From positions 1-17,886 of the forward strand of contig JBKQIP010000252.1 in NCBI GenBank assembly GCA_052148295.1: DNA of 17,886 bases, given 5' to 3'. The stretch is from Bog-473 sp052148295. GTDB lineage: Bacteria > Actinomycetota > Acidimicrobiia > Acidimicrobiales > RAAP-2. The notes beneath the pieces are model-generated. The model saw only the letters and a list, made by a program, of their open reading frames with translations, searched no databases and was not told the DNA's origin. Positions 1 to 6,702 of the stretch are shown piece by piece. How positions within the stretch are numbered: the first letter of the stretch is position 1; each line of letters starts with the position of its first letter. Both the position numbers and the translations under genes were made by a program.

Positions 1-65
1 GACTGACCGCCGTGCACCGCGTTGGTCTCGAATCCCAGTCCCTCATTATCGGGCTGACCCGTCAC
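1..65 (-). CDS. Cystathionine gamma-synthase/lyase-like PLP enzyme, N-terminal fragment
   Basis: Only the first 21 codons lie in the window; the gene runs off the left edge. Read on the minus strand from a GTG at 65-63, the peptide is VTGQPDNEGLGFETNAVHGG followed by Q. The stretch GFETNAVHGGQ matches the usual amino-terminal signature of the Cys/Met-metabolism PLP family (GF-T-A-H-G-Q). The start lies 7 bp after the stop of the cystathionine beta-synthase gene, so the two are almost certainly co-transcribed. Known pathway: beta-synthase makes cystathionine from homocysteine and serine, and the gamma-lyase releases cysteine. Whether this one is a gamma-lyase or a gamma-synthase cannot be decided from the fragment, and the PLP lysine is outside the window. 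Confidence 0.75.
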   Translation of the reverse strand, partial: MTGQPDNEGLGFETNAVHGGQ

Positions 66-72
66 CGTGACT

Positions 73-1740
73 TCACCGTGCGCCCGTCGCCAGAATAGCC
101 AGCACGTCAGACCGGGTGATGACCCCGACGGGATGGCCGCGATCGAGAACGAGCAGGGCCGGTGCCGCCTCCAACTTCCCCACGGCTGCTTGGACCTGCT
201 CGCCCGCCCCGATGGTGGGTAGCGGGCTTCCCATGACCTCGCTGACGAGGCGATCGAGCATGGACGAATCGGCGAATGCCGCATCCATGAGCTCGCGCTC
301 GGTGACGCCTCCGACTACTTCGGCCAGGACCACCGGCGGTTCGTGTTTGATCACGGGCATCTGGCTCACGCCGTACTCGCGGAGGATGGCGATGGCCTCT
401 CGAACGGTCTCGTCAGGATGTGTGTGGACAAGGGTCGGAAGTGACGCATCGCGGGCCGCTAATACGTCGTCTACCGTCGGCCCGGCGTCGTGTATGAACC
501 CGTAGTCGGTCATCCACGCGTCGTTATAGATCTTCGAGAGATAGCCGCGCCCGGAATCGGGGATATGGACCACCATGACCGCATCCGCCGGCAAATCGCG
601 TCCGGCGACCAGCGCGGCCGCGATGGCCGTCCCCCCTGATCCGCCCAGCAGCAGCCCTTCCTCTCGCGTGACCCGGCGGGCGGTGGCAAAACTCTCGGCG
701 TCGGAGACGGCGATCACCCGATCCACCACCGAGGGGTCATAGGTCGAGGGCCAGAAGTCCTCGCCGATCCCTTCGACCAGGTACGGCCGTCCGGACCCCC
801 CCGAATAGACGGAACCCTCGGGGTCGGCGCCGATGATCTGGACCGAAGGATTTCGTTCCTTGAGAAAGCGACCGACGCCGGTAATGGTGCCTCCTGTTCC
901 GATGCCGGCCACGAAGTGCGTGACACGCCCGCGCGTCTGTTCCCAGATCTCCGGTCCGGCCGTTTCGTACTGGGCCTGCGGATTGTGGAGGTTGTGGTAT
1001 TGGTCGGGCTTCCATGCGTTGGGTACCTCGTTGGCCAGACGGTCCGAGACCGAATAGTAGGAGTCGGGGTGTTCTGGCGGCACCGAGGTCGGACAGACGA
1101 TGACCTCGGTGCCGAAGGCGCGCAGCAGGGCGATCTTGTCCGCCGCCACCTTGTCGGGACAGACGAAGACGCACTTGTACCCCCGACGGGCGGCGACGAT
1201 GGCCAGTCCGACACCGGTATTGCCACTGGTCGGTTCGACAATCGTGCCTCCGGGGACGAGCTCACCGGCTCGCTCGGCGGCTTCGATCATGGAGAGGGCA
1301 ATGCGGTCCTTTGATGATCCGCCCGGATTGAACATCTCGAGTTTGGCGACCAGGGTGCACTCCAGGCCGATGGCTGTTCGGTCCAATCGCACCATCGGGG
1401 TATGACCTATCAATCCGACCAGGGATTCAGCCACGTCCATGGGAGGTCCAGGATCGGTGACGGGACGGACGTCGACGCCCATCAGCGTGCGCGAGAGCTC
1501 CGGAGGGACCGGCTCGTCGGTGAAGAGCTCGGTCGGCAAGCCGGCCCGGCGCAGACCAGCGGCAACGGGAGCCGCTGCGGCCAGCGGTCCCCACACGCCG
1601 ATCCGACGCGGGATCCTCGCCCGCAGCGAGCCGACGAGAGCCTCGACCGATTCGTCCAGCCCGAGTCGGTGCACATGGCGGGATCGGTCCTGCAGTCGGG
1701 CCGGAGGGGGGGCATCGCCCACCACGACAAGCAGATCCAT
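73..1740 (-). CDS. cbs: Cystathionine beta-synthase with C-terminal CBS pair and a ~100-residue N-terminal extension
   Basis: PLP-dependent fold-type II enzyme that condenses serine and homocysteine to cystathionine in the cytoplasm. The catalytic core starts near residue 101 (MDVAESLVGLIGHTPMVRL). The PLP lysine is K144 in GGSSKDRIA, the substrate/PLP loop TSGNTG is at 171-176, and the phosphate-binding GTGGT is at 281-285. Residues ~420-555 form a pair of CBS (Bateman) domains, the ligand-sensing module typical of full-length CBS. The first 100 residues are extra compared with the usual family start and have no motif I recognise. The long start is favoured because AGAGG lies 4 bases upstream of the ATG at 1740, but translation from M101 is possible. 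It is followed at 7 bp by the gamma-synthase/lyase fragment. Cysteine synthase is less likely because the CBS pair and the EGIGEDFWP segment fit CBS. Confidence 0.93.
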   Translation of the reverse strand: MDLLVVVGDAPPPARLQDRSRHVHRLGLDESVEALVGSLRARIPRRIGVWGPLAAAAPVAAGLRRAGLPTELFTDEPVPPELSRTLMGVDVRPVTDPGPPMDVAESLVGLIGHTPMVRLDRTAIGLECTLVAKLEMFNPGGSSKDRIALSMIEAAERAGELVPGGTIVEPTSGNTGVGLAIVAARRGYKCVFVCPDKVAADKIALLRAFGTEVIVCPTSVPPEHPDSYYSVSDRLANEVPNAWKPDQYHNLHNPQAQYETAGPEIWEQTRGRVTHFVAGIGTGGTITGVGRFLKERNPSVQIIGADPEGSVYSGGSGRPYLVEGIGEDFWPSTYDPSVVDRVIAVSDAESFATARRVTREEGLLLGGSGGTAIAAALVAGRDLPADAVMVVHIPDSGRGYLSKIYNDAWMTDYGFIHDAGPTVDDVLAARDASLPTLVHTHPDETVREAIAILREYGVSQMPVIKHEPPVVLAEVVGGVTERELMDAAFADSSMLDRLVSEVMGSPLPTIGAGEQVQAAVGKLEAAPALLVLDRGHPVGVITRSDVLAILATGAR

Positions 1741-2105
1741 GCCGCCTCTTTACCACTTCCCCACGGGCGCGACGCGCTGCTCGCTCAGAGCTCAATCGCT
1801 ACGCGGAAGGTGTGAACGTGTTCCCGCTCGAGAATCCTCTGCAACCAGATGCCGCACGAGCGGCTCTTCGGTACGGGATGGTTCCGACGTGGCGTCCTTT
1901 CACAGCGAGGGGTCACTCCGCACCGGCCTTGTGGGGCCAGTCACCCTTCGCACCCGTTCGGTATCGGCCCGTGGCGCTCGGTTCGATCCGAGACAGCGTG
2001 TGACCTGGATCGTCCGGTGCCAGATTGGTGGCTCGTCAGCCTCTTGCGCGTGACGCAGCAACCGGACAAGCTCAGGTACGCTTTCGCCCGGCGAAGGGAG
2101 GACGG
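1741..2105. other. Divergent intergenic region, no gene seen
   Basis: This 365-bp stretch separates the leftward cystathionine beta-synthase gene from the rightward flavoprotein gene, so it must hold promoters for both. Short open frames cross it, but none has a ribosome site plus a recognisable protein. I looked for a SAM-type riboswitch ahead of the synthase and saw no convincing conserved core. A weak 5-bp hairpin (CTCGG-TTCGAT-CCGAG) lies near 1978-1993. No promoter hexamer pair is good enough to call. Confidence 0.5.
2094..2101 (+). promoter_or_regulatory. Ribosome binding site AAGGGAGG deciding a GTG start
   Basis: AAGGGAGG ends 4 bases before the GTG at 2106. It is the reason for choosing that GTG over an upstream in-frame start at 2025, which would add 27 low-complexity residues ahead of the Rossmann fold. 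Confidence 0.7.
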
Positions 2106-3494
2106 GTGCGCCTGGTCGAGACCGACTACCTCGTTGTGGGCGCCGGTGCCACTGGGATGGCGTTCGTCGACACGTTGGTCGCCGAGTCGGGCGTCGACGT
2201 CGTCATGGTCGATCGGCGGCATGGTCCGGGCGGTCACTGGCTCGACGCCTATCCGTTCGTACGCCTCCACCAACCGTCGGCGTATTACGGAGTCAACTCG
2301 CGTGTGCTTGGCAACGATCGCGTCGACGACTCCGGTCCGAACGCCGGCTTCTACGAGCGGTCCACGGCCGCGGAGATCTGTGACTACTACAACCGTGTGC
2401 TCCAAGAACATCTCCTTGCCTCGGGACGCGTGCGTTTCTTCCCGATGTCTGAATATCGCGACAGCGATGTGGGCGGCCATCACTTCGTATCCCAGCTGAC
2501 GGGTGCCGAGACGACCGTGACGGTGCGCCGCAAGTTCGTCGATGCCACCTATGTCGAGTCATCGATACCCTCGCGGCATACCCCCCTGTACGAGATCGAC
2601 CCGGGCGTGCATGTGATCCCGCCGAACGGGCTGGTCGACCTCGACGAGCGGCCAACGGGGTTCACGGTCATCGGCGCGGGCAAGACCGCGATGGATACCT
2701 GCAGCTGGCTCCTCGATGCGGGCGTCGACCCAGACCACATCCGTTGGATCCGGCCGCGCGACGGGTGGTTCTTGAACCGCGCCTTCACGCAGCCTCTCGA
2801 ACTGGTCGCGTCGTACATGCAGCTTCAAGCGCGCTGGGTGGAAGGTGCCGCGGCGTGCTGTGACGCGACCGACTTTGTCCACCGGCTCGAGGCTGACGGC
2901 GTGATGATCAGGATCGACCCGAAGGTGGAGCCAGGGGTGTTCCGTGGCGCCACGCTCAGCCTGCTGGAGCTGGATGCTCTTCGCAGCATCGAGAACGTCG
3001 TTCGGCTCGGCCGTGTCCAACGCATTGGAACCAAACACATGGAGTTCGACGAAACTTCTCTCTCCACGAATGCACGGCAGGTCTACGTCGATTGCACTGC
3101 TGAGGGTCTGCCACCGGTGTCCCCGCGTCCCGTCTTTGAGACCGATCGAATCACCCCTCAGTACGTCACGATCGGCGTTGCCCCGTGGAGTGCGGCGACC
3201 ATAGCGGCCGTTGAGGCATCGGGCCAGGACGAGACCCGCAAGAACGAGCTGTGCCCACCGGTCACCTTCACGGGCGAAACATCTTCTCTCCTACCCATCT
3301 CGCGCGCCGGCATTGCAGGTCTTGTCGCGCGCTCTGCTGAACCCGAGATTTCGGCATGGACCGAACACTGTCGGCTCAACCCGGCACGCCGGGCAGCTGA
3401 GCACCTTGACGACCCCAAGGTGCAAGAGGCGCTCACCTCGCTCGCTGCCAACATCGGATCCGCCATGGAGAACCTCGAACACCTGCTCGCCTGA
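2106..3494 (+). CDS. FAD/NAD(P)-binding oxidoreductase, two Rossmann motifs
   Basis: A 462-residue flavoprotein when read from the GTG at 2106. The dinucleotide motif VVGAGATG at residues 10-17 binds FAD, and GPGGHW at 40-45 followed by DAYPFVRLHQP resembles the segment after the first strand in flavin-containing monooxygenase-like proteins. A second Rossmann motif, FTVIGAGKTAMD, at 186-197 is where such enzymes bind NAD(P)H. The substrate cannot be inferred, and I do not recognise a named family with a known reaction. It stands alone on the plus strand, divergent from the transsulfuration genes and 151 bp before the Tat repeat protein. No signal peptide or membrane segment was seen, so it should be cytoplasmic. 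Confidence 0.8.
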   Translation: MRLVETDYLVVGAGATGMAFVDTLVAESGVDVVMVDRRHGPGGHWLDAYPFVRLHQPSAYYGVNSRVLGNDRVDDSGPNAGFYERSTAAEICDYYNRVLQEHLLASGRVRFFPMSEYRDSDVGGHHFVSQLTGAETTVTVRRKFVDATYVESSIPSRHTPLYEIDPGVHVIPPNGLVDLDERPTGFTVIGAGKTAMDTCSWLLDAGVDPDHIRWIRPRDGWFLNRAFTQPLELVASYMQLQARWVEGAAACCDATDFVHRLEADGVMIRIDPKVEPGVFRGATLSLLELDALRSIENVVRLGRVQRIGTKHMEFDETSLSTNARQVYVDCTAEGLPPVSPRPVFETDRITPQYVTIGVAPWSAATIAAVEASGQDETRKNELCPPVTFTGETSSLLPISRAGIAGLVARSAEPEISAWTEHCRLNPARRAAEHLDDPKVQEALTSLAANIGSAMENLEHLLA

Positions 3495-3581
3495 ACACCA
3501 GACCGACCCATACCGGCACTTACATGGGTGCTGTCCGAGGCCATGACGAGCCCACGCGATCCAGTGTCATCCCAACGGGTG

Positions 3582-3611
3582 TTGACGGCGCCTTCTCAGT
3601 CGCTCTTTACT
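3582..3611 (+). promoter_or_regulatory. Candidate sigma-70-type promoter for the Tat repeat protein
   Basis: TTGACG at 3582-3587 and TTTACT at 3606-3611 are separated by 18 bp. The -35 matches 5 of 6 consensus bases and the -10 matches 4 of 6. The -10 ends 34 bases before the ATG at 3646, leaving room for a short leader carrying the GGCGGAAAG ribosome site. This is a visual match only. Confidence 0.35.
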
Positions 3612-3645
3612 TGACGGCCTGACCATTCAGAAGGGCGGAAAGTCC

Positions 3646-5334
3646 ATGGAAGAGACCACAACCGGCGCAGGCGAACACCTCGGCGAAGACCAGTGCGAAG
3701 ACCAGGGCCAAGACGGTGCCGGAACGCTGAGCCGCTATGGGCGGCGGGCCCTCATGCTCGGAGGCGCGGCCGGGCTCGGCGTGGCCGCCGGTGCGGCCTT
3801 CGGGGCGGCCCCGGCCGGCGCCGAGGGTGAGGCCGTCACCGTCGGGGGGAGCTTCAACGACGGCACCAGCACCACTCAGATCACCACGAGTGGCGGCAAC
3901 GGGCTCAATGGGATCACGACGTCGGACGAGACCTACGCCTGCGGCCTCTACGGCGAGTCGCAATACGGAATCGGGGTGTACGGAACCCAGTCATCGACGA
4001 GTGGGCTCCTCGGTGCCGACGGCAATCCGGCGAGTGCCGCGGTGGTCGGCGACACCGGTGTCCTCAACGGGGTGGGGGTCCTCGGCCTCTCATCAAATGG
4101 AACCGCCGTTTGCGGATACTCTACGAGTGGAGCCGGTGTCACCGGTAACTCCGTAGACAACTACGGCGTCATTGGTCAAATCACAGGAGACACCACTGGC
4201 TTTGCTGCCCTCCAAGGGAGCGACTTCAGCACCGGCGGCGGCGGCTACGGCGTGTACGGAGAGTCCACCAAGGGCGTCGGTGTCTACGGCGTGACCTCGG
4301 CCAGCAACAAGTACGGCGTCTATGGCCTATCGTCCAAGGGTGCCATTGGCGTCTACGGCGTCTCTACAAAAGGCACCGGCGTGCAGGGCATGATCAGCGG
4401 AGACAGCACTGAGCAAAGCGGAGTGGCCGGGATCGACAACAGCACCGGCACGGGTGGCGGCCACGGTGTCTACGGCCGTTCCACCCTCGGCGTCGGTGTC
4501 TACGGTGAGACACTGGCCAACGGCCAGAGCGGCGTGATGGGCTACGACGACACCAGCGACGGTGCCGACGGCGTCTACGGCGTCTCGACCAATGGCACAG
4601 GAGTCCAGGGCCTCATCACCGGAGCCAGCACGGGGCAGAGCGGCGTGTCGGGGATCGATGACAGCACCGGCACCGGTGGTGGTCACGGAGTCTACGGTCG
4701 GTCCATCAATGGTGTCGGCGTCTTCGGCGAGACACTGGCCAGCGACCAGTCCGGCGTGTACGGCTACGACAACACGGCCGACGGCGCCTACGCCGTCTAC
4801 GGCGCCTCGAGCAACGGGACGGGCGTCTTCGCTGATTCTGGGGTGGGCACCGGGGTACACGGGGTGTCTGTTGGCGTCAGCAATGTTGAACCTGGTGTTG
4901 TGGCAGGTGTGTGGGGCGACAGCACTACCCACGCCGGTGTGGTCGGCACCTCCACCGACAGTTATGGCGTCATCGGCTTCACCCAAGGCATTGGGCAAGC
5001 AGGTGTCCTTGGTGCCGATGAGAGTGCCAGCGGCGGCATCGGCGTTTCCGCCACGAGTACCAACGGCACTGCCCTCCAAGTCAGTGGTGTCGCCTCGTTC
5101 TCGCGCAGCGGCGTGGCGACCGTGGAGGGCACTTCGAGCGAGTCGGTCCAGACCGTGAGCGTCACCGGCGTCGCCTTGACCTCGTCGAGCCTGGTCCTGG
5201 TCACGCCCCAGGGCATCGTCGCCGGAGTCGCCGTCGAAGGGGTGGTGACCGATGTATCAGAAGGCTCTTTCGAGATCCACCTCACCAAGGCCATCCAGGT
5301 CTCGCTCGATGTCGCCTGGTTCGTCGTCGGGTAG
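3646..5334 (+). CDS. Tat-exported glycine-rich VYG/GVG repeat protein
   Basis: A 562-residue protein. An acidic, Gln-rich leader is followed by a twin-arginine signal: R33-R34 in SRYGRRALML, a hydrophobic Ala/Gly segment to about residue 55, and a likely cleavage after APAGA near 59. The mature chain is dominated by short repeats of the type GVGVYG-x-S, Gly/Thr/Ser/Val rich, spaced by roughly 10-20 residues from about 95 to 480, which predicts stacked beta-strands (beta-helix or fibre-like). Two 74-residue units (243-316 and 317-390) are tandem copies. The last ~60 residues, ending in AWFVVG, form a distinct non-repeat domain of a kind I recall at the end of similar proteins in actinobacteria and Chloroflexi. 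Folding before Tat export fits cofactor-free repeats. Function is unknown; surface or extracellular fibre is inference. GGCGGAAAG precedes the ATG. Confidence 0.8.
   Translation: MEETTTGAGEHLGEDQCEDQGQDGAGTLSRYGRRALMLGGAAGLGVAAGAAFGAAPAGAEGEAVTVGGSFNDGTSTTQITTSGGNGLNGITTSDETYACGLYGESQYGIGVYGTQSSTSGLLGADGNPASAAVVGDTGVLNGVGVLGLSSNGTAVCGYSTSGAGVTGNSVDNYGVIGQITGDTTGFAALQGSDFSTGGGGYGVYGESTKGVGVYGVTSASNKYGVYGLSSKGAIGVYGVSTKGTGVQGMISGDSTEQSGVAGIDNSTGTGGGHGVYGRSTLGVGVYGETLANGQSGVMGYDDTSDGADGVYGVSTNGTGVQGLITGASTGQSGVSGIDDSTGTGGGHGVYGRSINGVGVFGETLASDQSGVYGYDNTADGAYAVYGASSNGTGVFADSGVGTGVHGVSVGVSNVEPGVVAGVWGDSTTHAGVVGTSTDSYGVIGFTQGIGQAGVLGADESASGGIGVSATSTNGTALQVSGVASFSRSGVATVEGTSSESVQTVSVTGVALTSSSLVLVTPQGIVAGVAVEGVVTDVSEGSFEIHLTKAIQVSLDVAWFVVG
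4372..4815 (+). repeat. Two tandem 222-bp coding repeat units
   Basis: Unit 1 is 4372-4593 and unit 2 is 4594-4815, each exactly 74 codons. Both read G-T-G-V-Q-G at the start, then SGV-GID, STGTGGGHGVYGRS, GETLA, QSGV-GYD and a terminal VYG-x-S. A third, diverging copy begins at 4816 with GTGV and then loses the pattern. The equal unit length indicates in-frame duplication inside the Tat repeat gene. Confidence 0.8.
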
Positions 5335-5345
5335 CAACAGAAACG

Positions 5346-5390
5346 CTCCGGGGGTGATACTCGAACTCACAACCTAGCGGGGCCCCCGGA
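5346..5390 (-). other. Degenerate tRNA-like element (acceptor stem plus T arm)
   Basis: On the minus strand TCCGGGG (5390-5384) pairs fully with CCCCGGA (5353-5347), a 7-bp acceptor-like stem with a G discriminator base after it. Directly inside its 3' half lies GTGAG-TTCGAGT-ATCAC (5370-5354), a T-arm-like hairpin whose 7-base loop fits TTCRANY. One stem pair is broken: the position of the invariant C61 is A. The D and anticodon arms are missing and no CCA is encoded, so it cannot be a working tRNA. The same 8-bp inverted repeat (TCCGGGGG/CCCCCGGA, 28-nt loop) could serve as a transcription terminator for the Tat gene ending at 5334. Confidence 0.45.
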
Positions 5391-5439
5391 TGACGATCCT
5401 GAACAGCACCAACTTGAATGATCCCAGCTAGATAGCCAT

Positions 5440-5456
5440 GTCGGCATACTGCCGAC
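5440..5456. repeat. Small hairpin GTCGGC-ATACT-GCCGAC
   Basis: A perfect 6-bp stem with a 5-base loop in the gene-free region. There is no T-run after it. Role unknown. Confidence 0.5.
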
Positions 5457-5483
5457 GACCGTCCGCGACCCCTATTTTCCAAT

Positions 5484-5510
5484 CGTTCGCGCGCGGATCG
5501 CGCGCGAACG
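5484..5510. repeat. Perfect 12-bp inverted repeat with 3-base loop
   Basis: CGTTCGCGCGCG (5484-5495), loop GAT, CGCGCGCGAACG (5499-5510). The stem is uninterrupted and almost entirely GC, so it would be very stable in RNA from either strand. The sequence TTGACCTTTC follows on the plus strand but there is no true U-tract. It may be a terminator between the convergent genes or a protein-binding palindrome. Confidence 0.65.
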
Positions 5511-5549
5511 TTGACCTTTCTAGAACTTCCATCGTTTACCGGTGAGATG

Positions 5550-5616
5550 CGTCAAGGGTCGCCGTCAGGCGAACGAGGACACGAAGCGCAGCGGAGTCCC
5601 GCAGTGACCCTTGACG
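5550..5616. repeat. 11-bp inverted repeat enclosing 45 bp
   Basis: CGTCAAGGGTC (5550-5560) is the exact reverse complement of GACCCTTGACG (5606-5616). The enclosed 45 bases include a small GCGG-AGTC-CCGC stem. A folded RNA of about 67 nt or a remnant of a small mobile element are both possible. No open frame lies within it. Confidence 0.5.
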
Positions 5617-5648
5617 TATCGGAAAAATGTGCAAGACCACTATGAAAT

Positions 5649-5672
5649 AGGCCGGACCGCCAGGGCCGGCCT
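5649..5672. terminator. Probable bidirectional intrinsic terminator
   Basis: AGGCCGG (5649-5655) pairs with CCGGCCT (5666-5672) across a 10-base loop. On the plus strand TTCTGCTCTT follows; on the minus strand ATTTCAT follows. It is placed between convergent genes, where a two-way terminator is expected. The T-tracts are imperfect. Confidence 0.5.
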
Positions 5673-5876
5673 TTCTGCTCTTGGGTCTAGCAAATCGGCG
5701 CTCGAGCCTCACATTGAACCGGCTATCCGACCTCGATGATCCGGATATCCACCCTGGTCAACGGGATCGAGGGGGTGTTCTAGTGGTCGAGCTGGGCTTG
5801 GCGCATTGAATGGAAGAACAGGTCGACCTCGAGGCGATGAGCATTTGATTCTCGTGTGCACGACTAGTTGGCGAAA

Positions 5877-6602
5877 TCAGCTCCCCGCGGACTGACCACC
5901 GTCGATGTGCAGGACGACTCCCGTGACAAATGAGGCACGCTCGAGATAGAGGATGCCGTCGACAACGTCACTGATCTGACCGACTCGGCCCAGCGGATGA
6001 AGCTCTGCGAGGCTTTCATACGACGCTGGATCGAAGGCGGGGTTCTGTATAACCCCGAGCGAGACCGCGTTGCACCGTACACCCCGCGACGCGTACTCAA
6101 TAGCAAGCGAGCGGGTCACGGCCGCCAGGCCACCCTTGGTGAGCGATACGAGAGCCGATGGGTTCTGGCTCTCGGCGTGGTCGACAAGGCTCGTCGTGAT
6201 GTTCACGATGTGACCACCCGAATCCTGGGTGAGCATCTGGCGGATGACGGCCTGGGTGACGTGGAAGAACCCGGTCAGATTCACTGCCGTGATCGCCGAA
6301 TAGTCCTCGAGTGTGTAGTCGGTAAATGGCTTACTGATGAAGATCCCGGCATTGTTGATCAGGCTGTCAATGCGCCCGAAGTGGTCGACCGCCTGATCCA
6401 CGATCAGCTGGGCGGTCTCGGCCTCGGCAATGTCACCCCTCAGCGTGAGGAAGTCGGGTGCGTCGGAGGGGCTGATCGATCGCGACACGCCCACGACCGC
6501 ATAGCCAGCCTCCCGGAAGCTCTTCGCAGCGCCGGCGCCGATGCCTTGCGATGCTCCGGTCACCACCGCGACCCGGCGTGTGGCGTGCGATGCTGGGCTC
6601 AT
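5877..6602 (-). CDS. SDR-family oxidoreductase lacking the catalytic tyrosine
   Basis: A 241-residue classical short-chain dehydrogenase fold. The cofactor motif TGASQGIG is at 15-22, NNAG at 83-86, the structural Asn at N108, and the C-terminal VTGVVLHIDGG is typical. The active-site lysine is K156 in SLTKGGLAA, but four residues before it, where Tyr of YxxxK belongs, stands V152. Ser138 in NITTS is in the place of the catalytic serine. Related SDR proteins with a PSAL-SLTKGG segment exist to my knowledge, so this is likely a natural subgroup, not an error. Substrate unknown; it may be a non-canonical reductase or a binding protein. It is the last gene of the leftward run, 100 bp after the F420-reductase-like gene. 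The ribosome site is weak. Confidence 0.85.
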   Translation of the reverse strand: MSPASHATRRVAVVTGASQGIGAGAAKSFREAGYAVVGVSRSISPSDAPDFLTLRGDIAEAETAQLIVDQAVDHFGRIDSLINNAGIFISKPFTDYTLEDYSAITAVNLTGFFHVTQAVIRQMLTQDSGGHIVNITTSLVDHAESQNPSALVSLTKGGLAAVTRSLAIEYASRGVRCNAVSLGVIQNPAFDPASYESLAELHPLGRVGQISDVVDGILYLERASFVTGVVLHIDGGQSAGS

Positions 6603-6702
6603 CCGACGAGGTAGCGTTCGCCGATCACGTCATCTCTGTGGCGTCTGTTCACGACACCTCTTCTGATGTGGTCTCGCGTCCCGGGCCAAGGCGCATGACC
6701 AA

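Larger units (their letters stand above)
5335..5876. other. Convergent intergenic region, hairpin-rich, no gene
   Basis: This 542-bp stretch lies between the ends of the rightward Tat protein gene and the leftward SDR gene. I see no supported coding frame. It contains at least five inverted repeats within about 330 bp (5347-5390, 5440-5456, 5484-5510, 5550-5616, 5649-5672), listed separately. From 5673 to 5876 I see nothing notable. Confidence 0.6.

Noticed and set aside
1741..1900. SAM riboswitch ahead of cystathionine beta-synthase
   Set aside because: No conserved core or pseudoknot pattern of the known SAM classes could be recognised on the minus strand.
1941..2483. Leftward 180-codon frame across the start of the flavoprotein gene
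   Set aside because: It overlaps the Rossmann-fold coding sequence and shows no family features.
4372..4815. CRISPR-like or satellite repeat array
   Set aside because: Repeats are in-frame protein units of 222 bp without spacers; they are part of the Tat protein gene.
4327..5079. Long leftward open frame (250 codons) opposite the Tat repeat gene
   Set aside because: It is rich in Val/Ala/Asp/Gly repeats that mirror the plus-strand repeats, has no ribosome site, and the plus frame has a signal peptide and coherent domains.
5346..5390. Functional tRNA gene
   Set aside because: Only about 45 nt, no D or anticodon arm, T-stem mismatch at the invariant pair and no CCA end.
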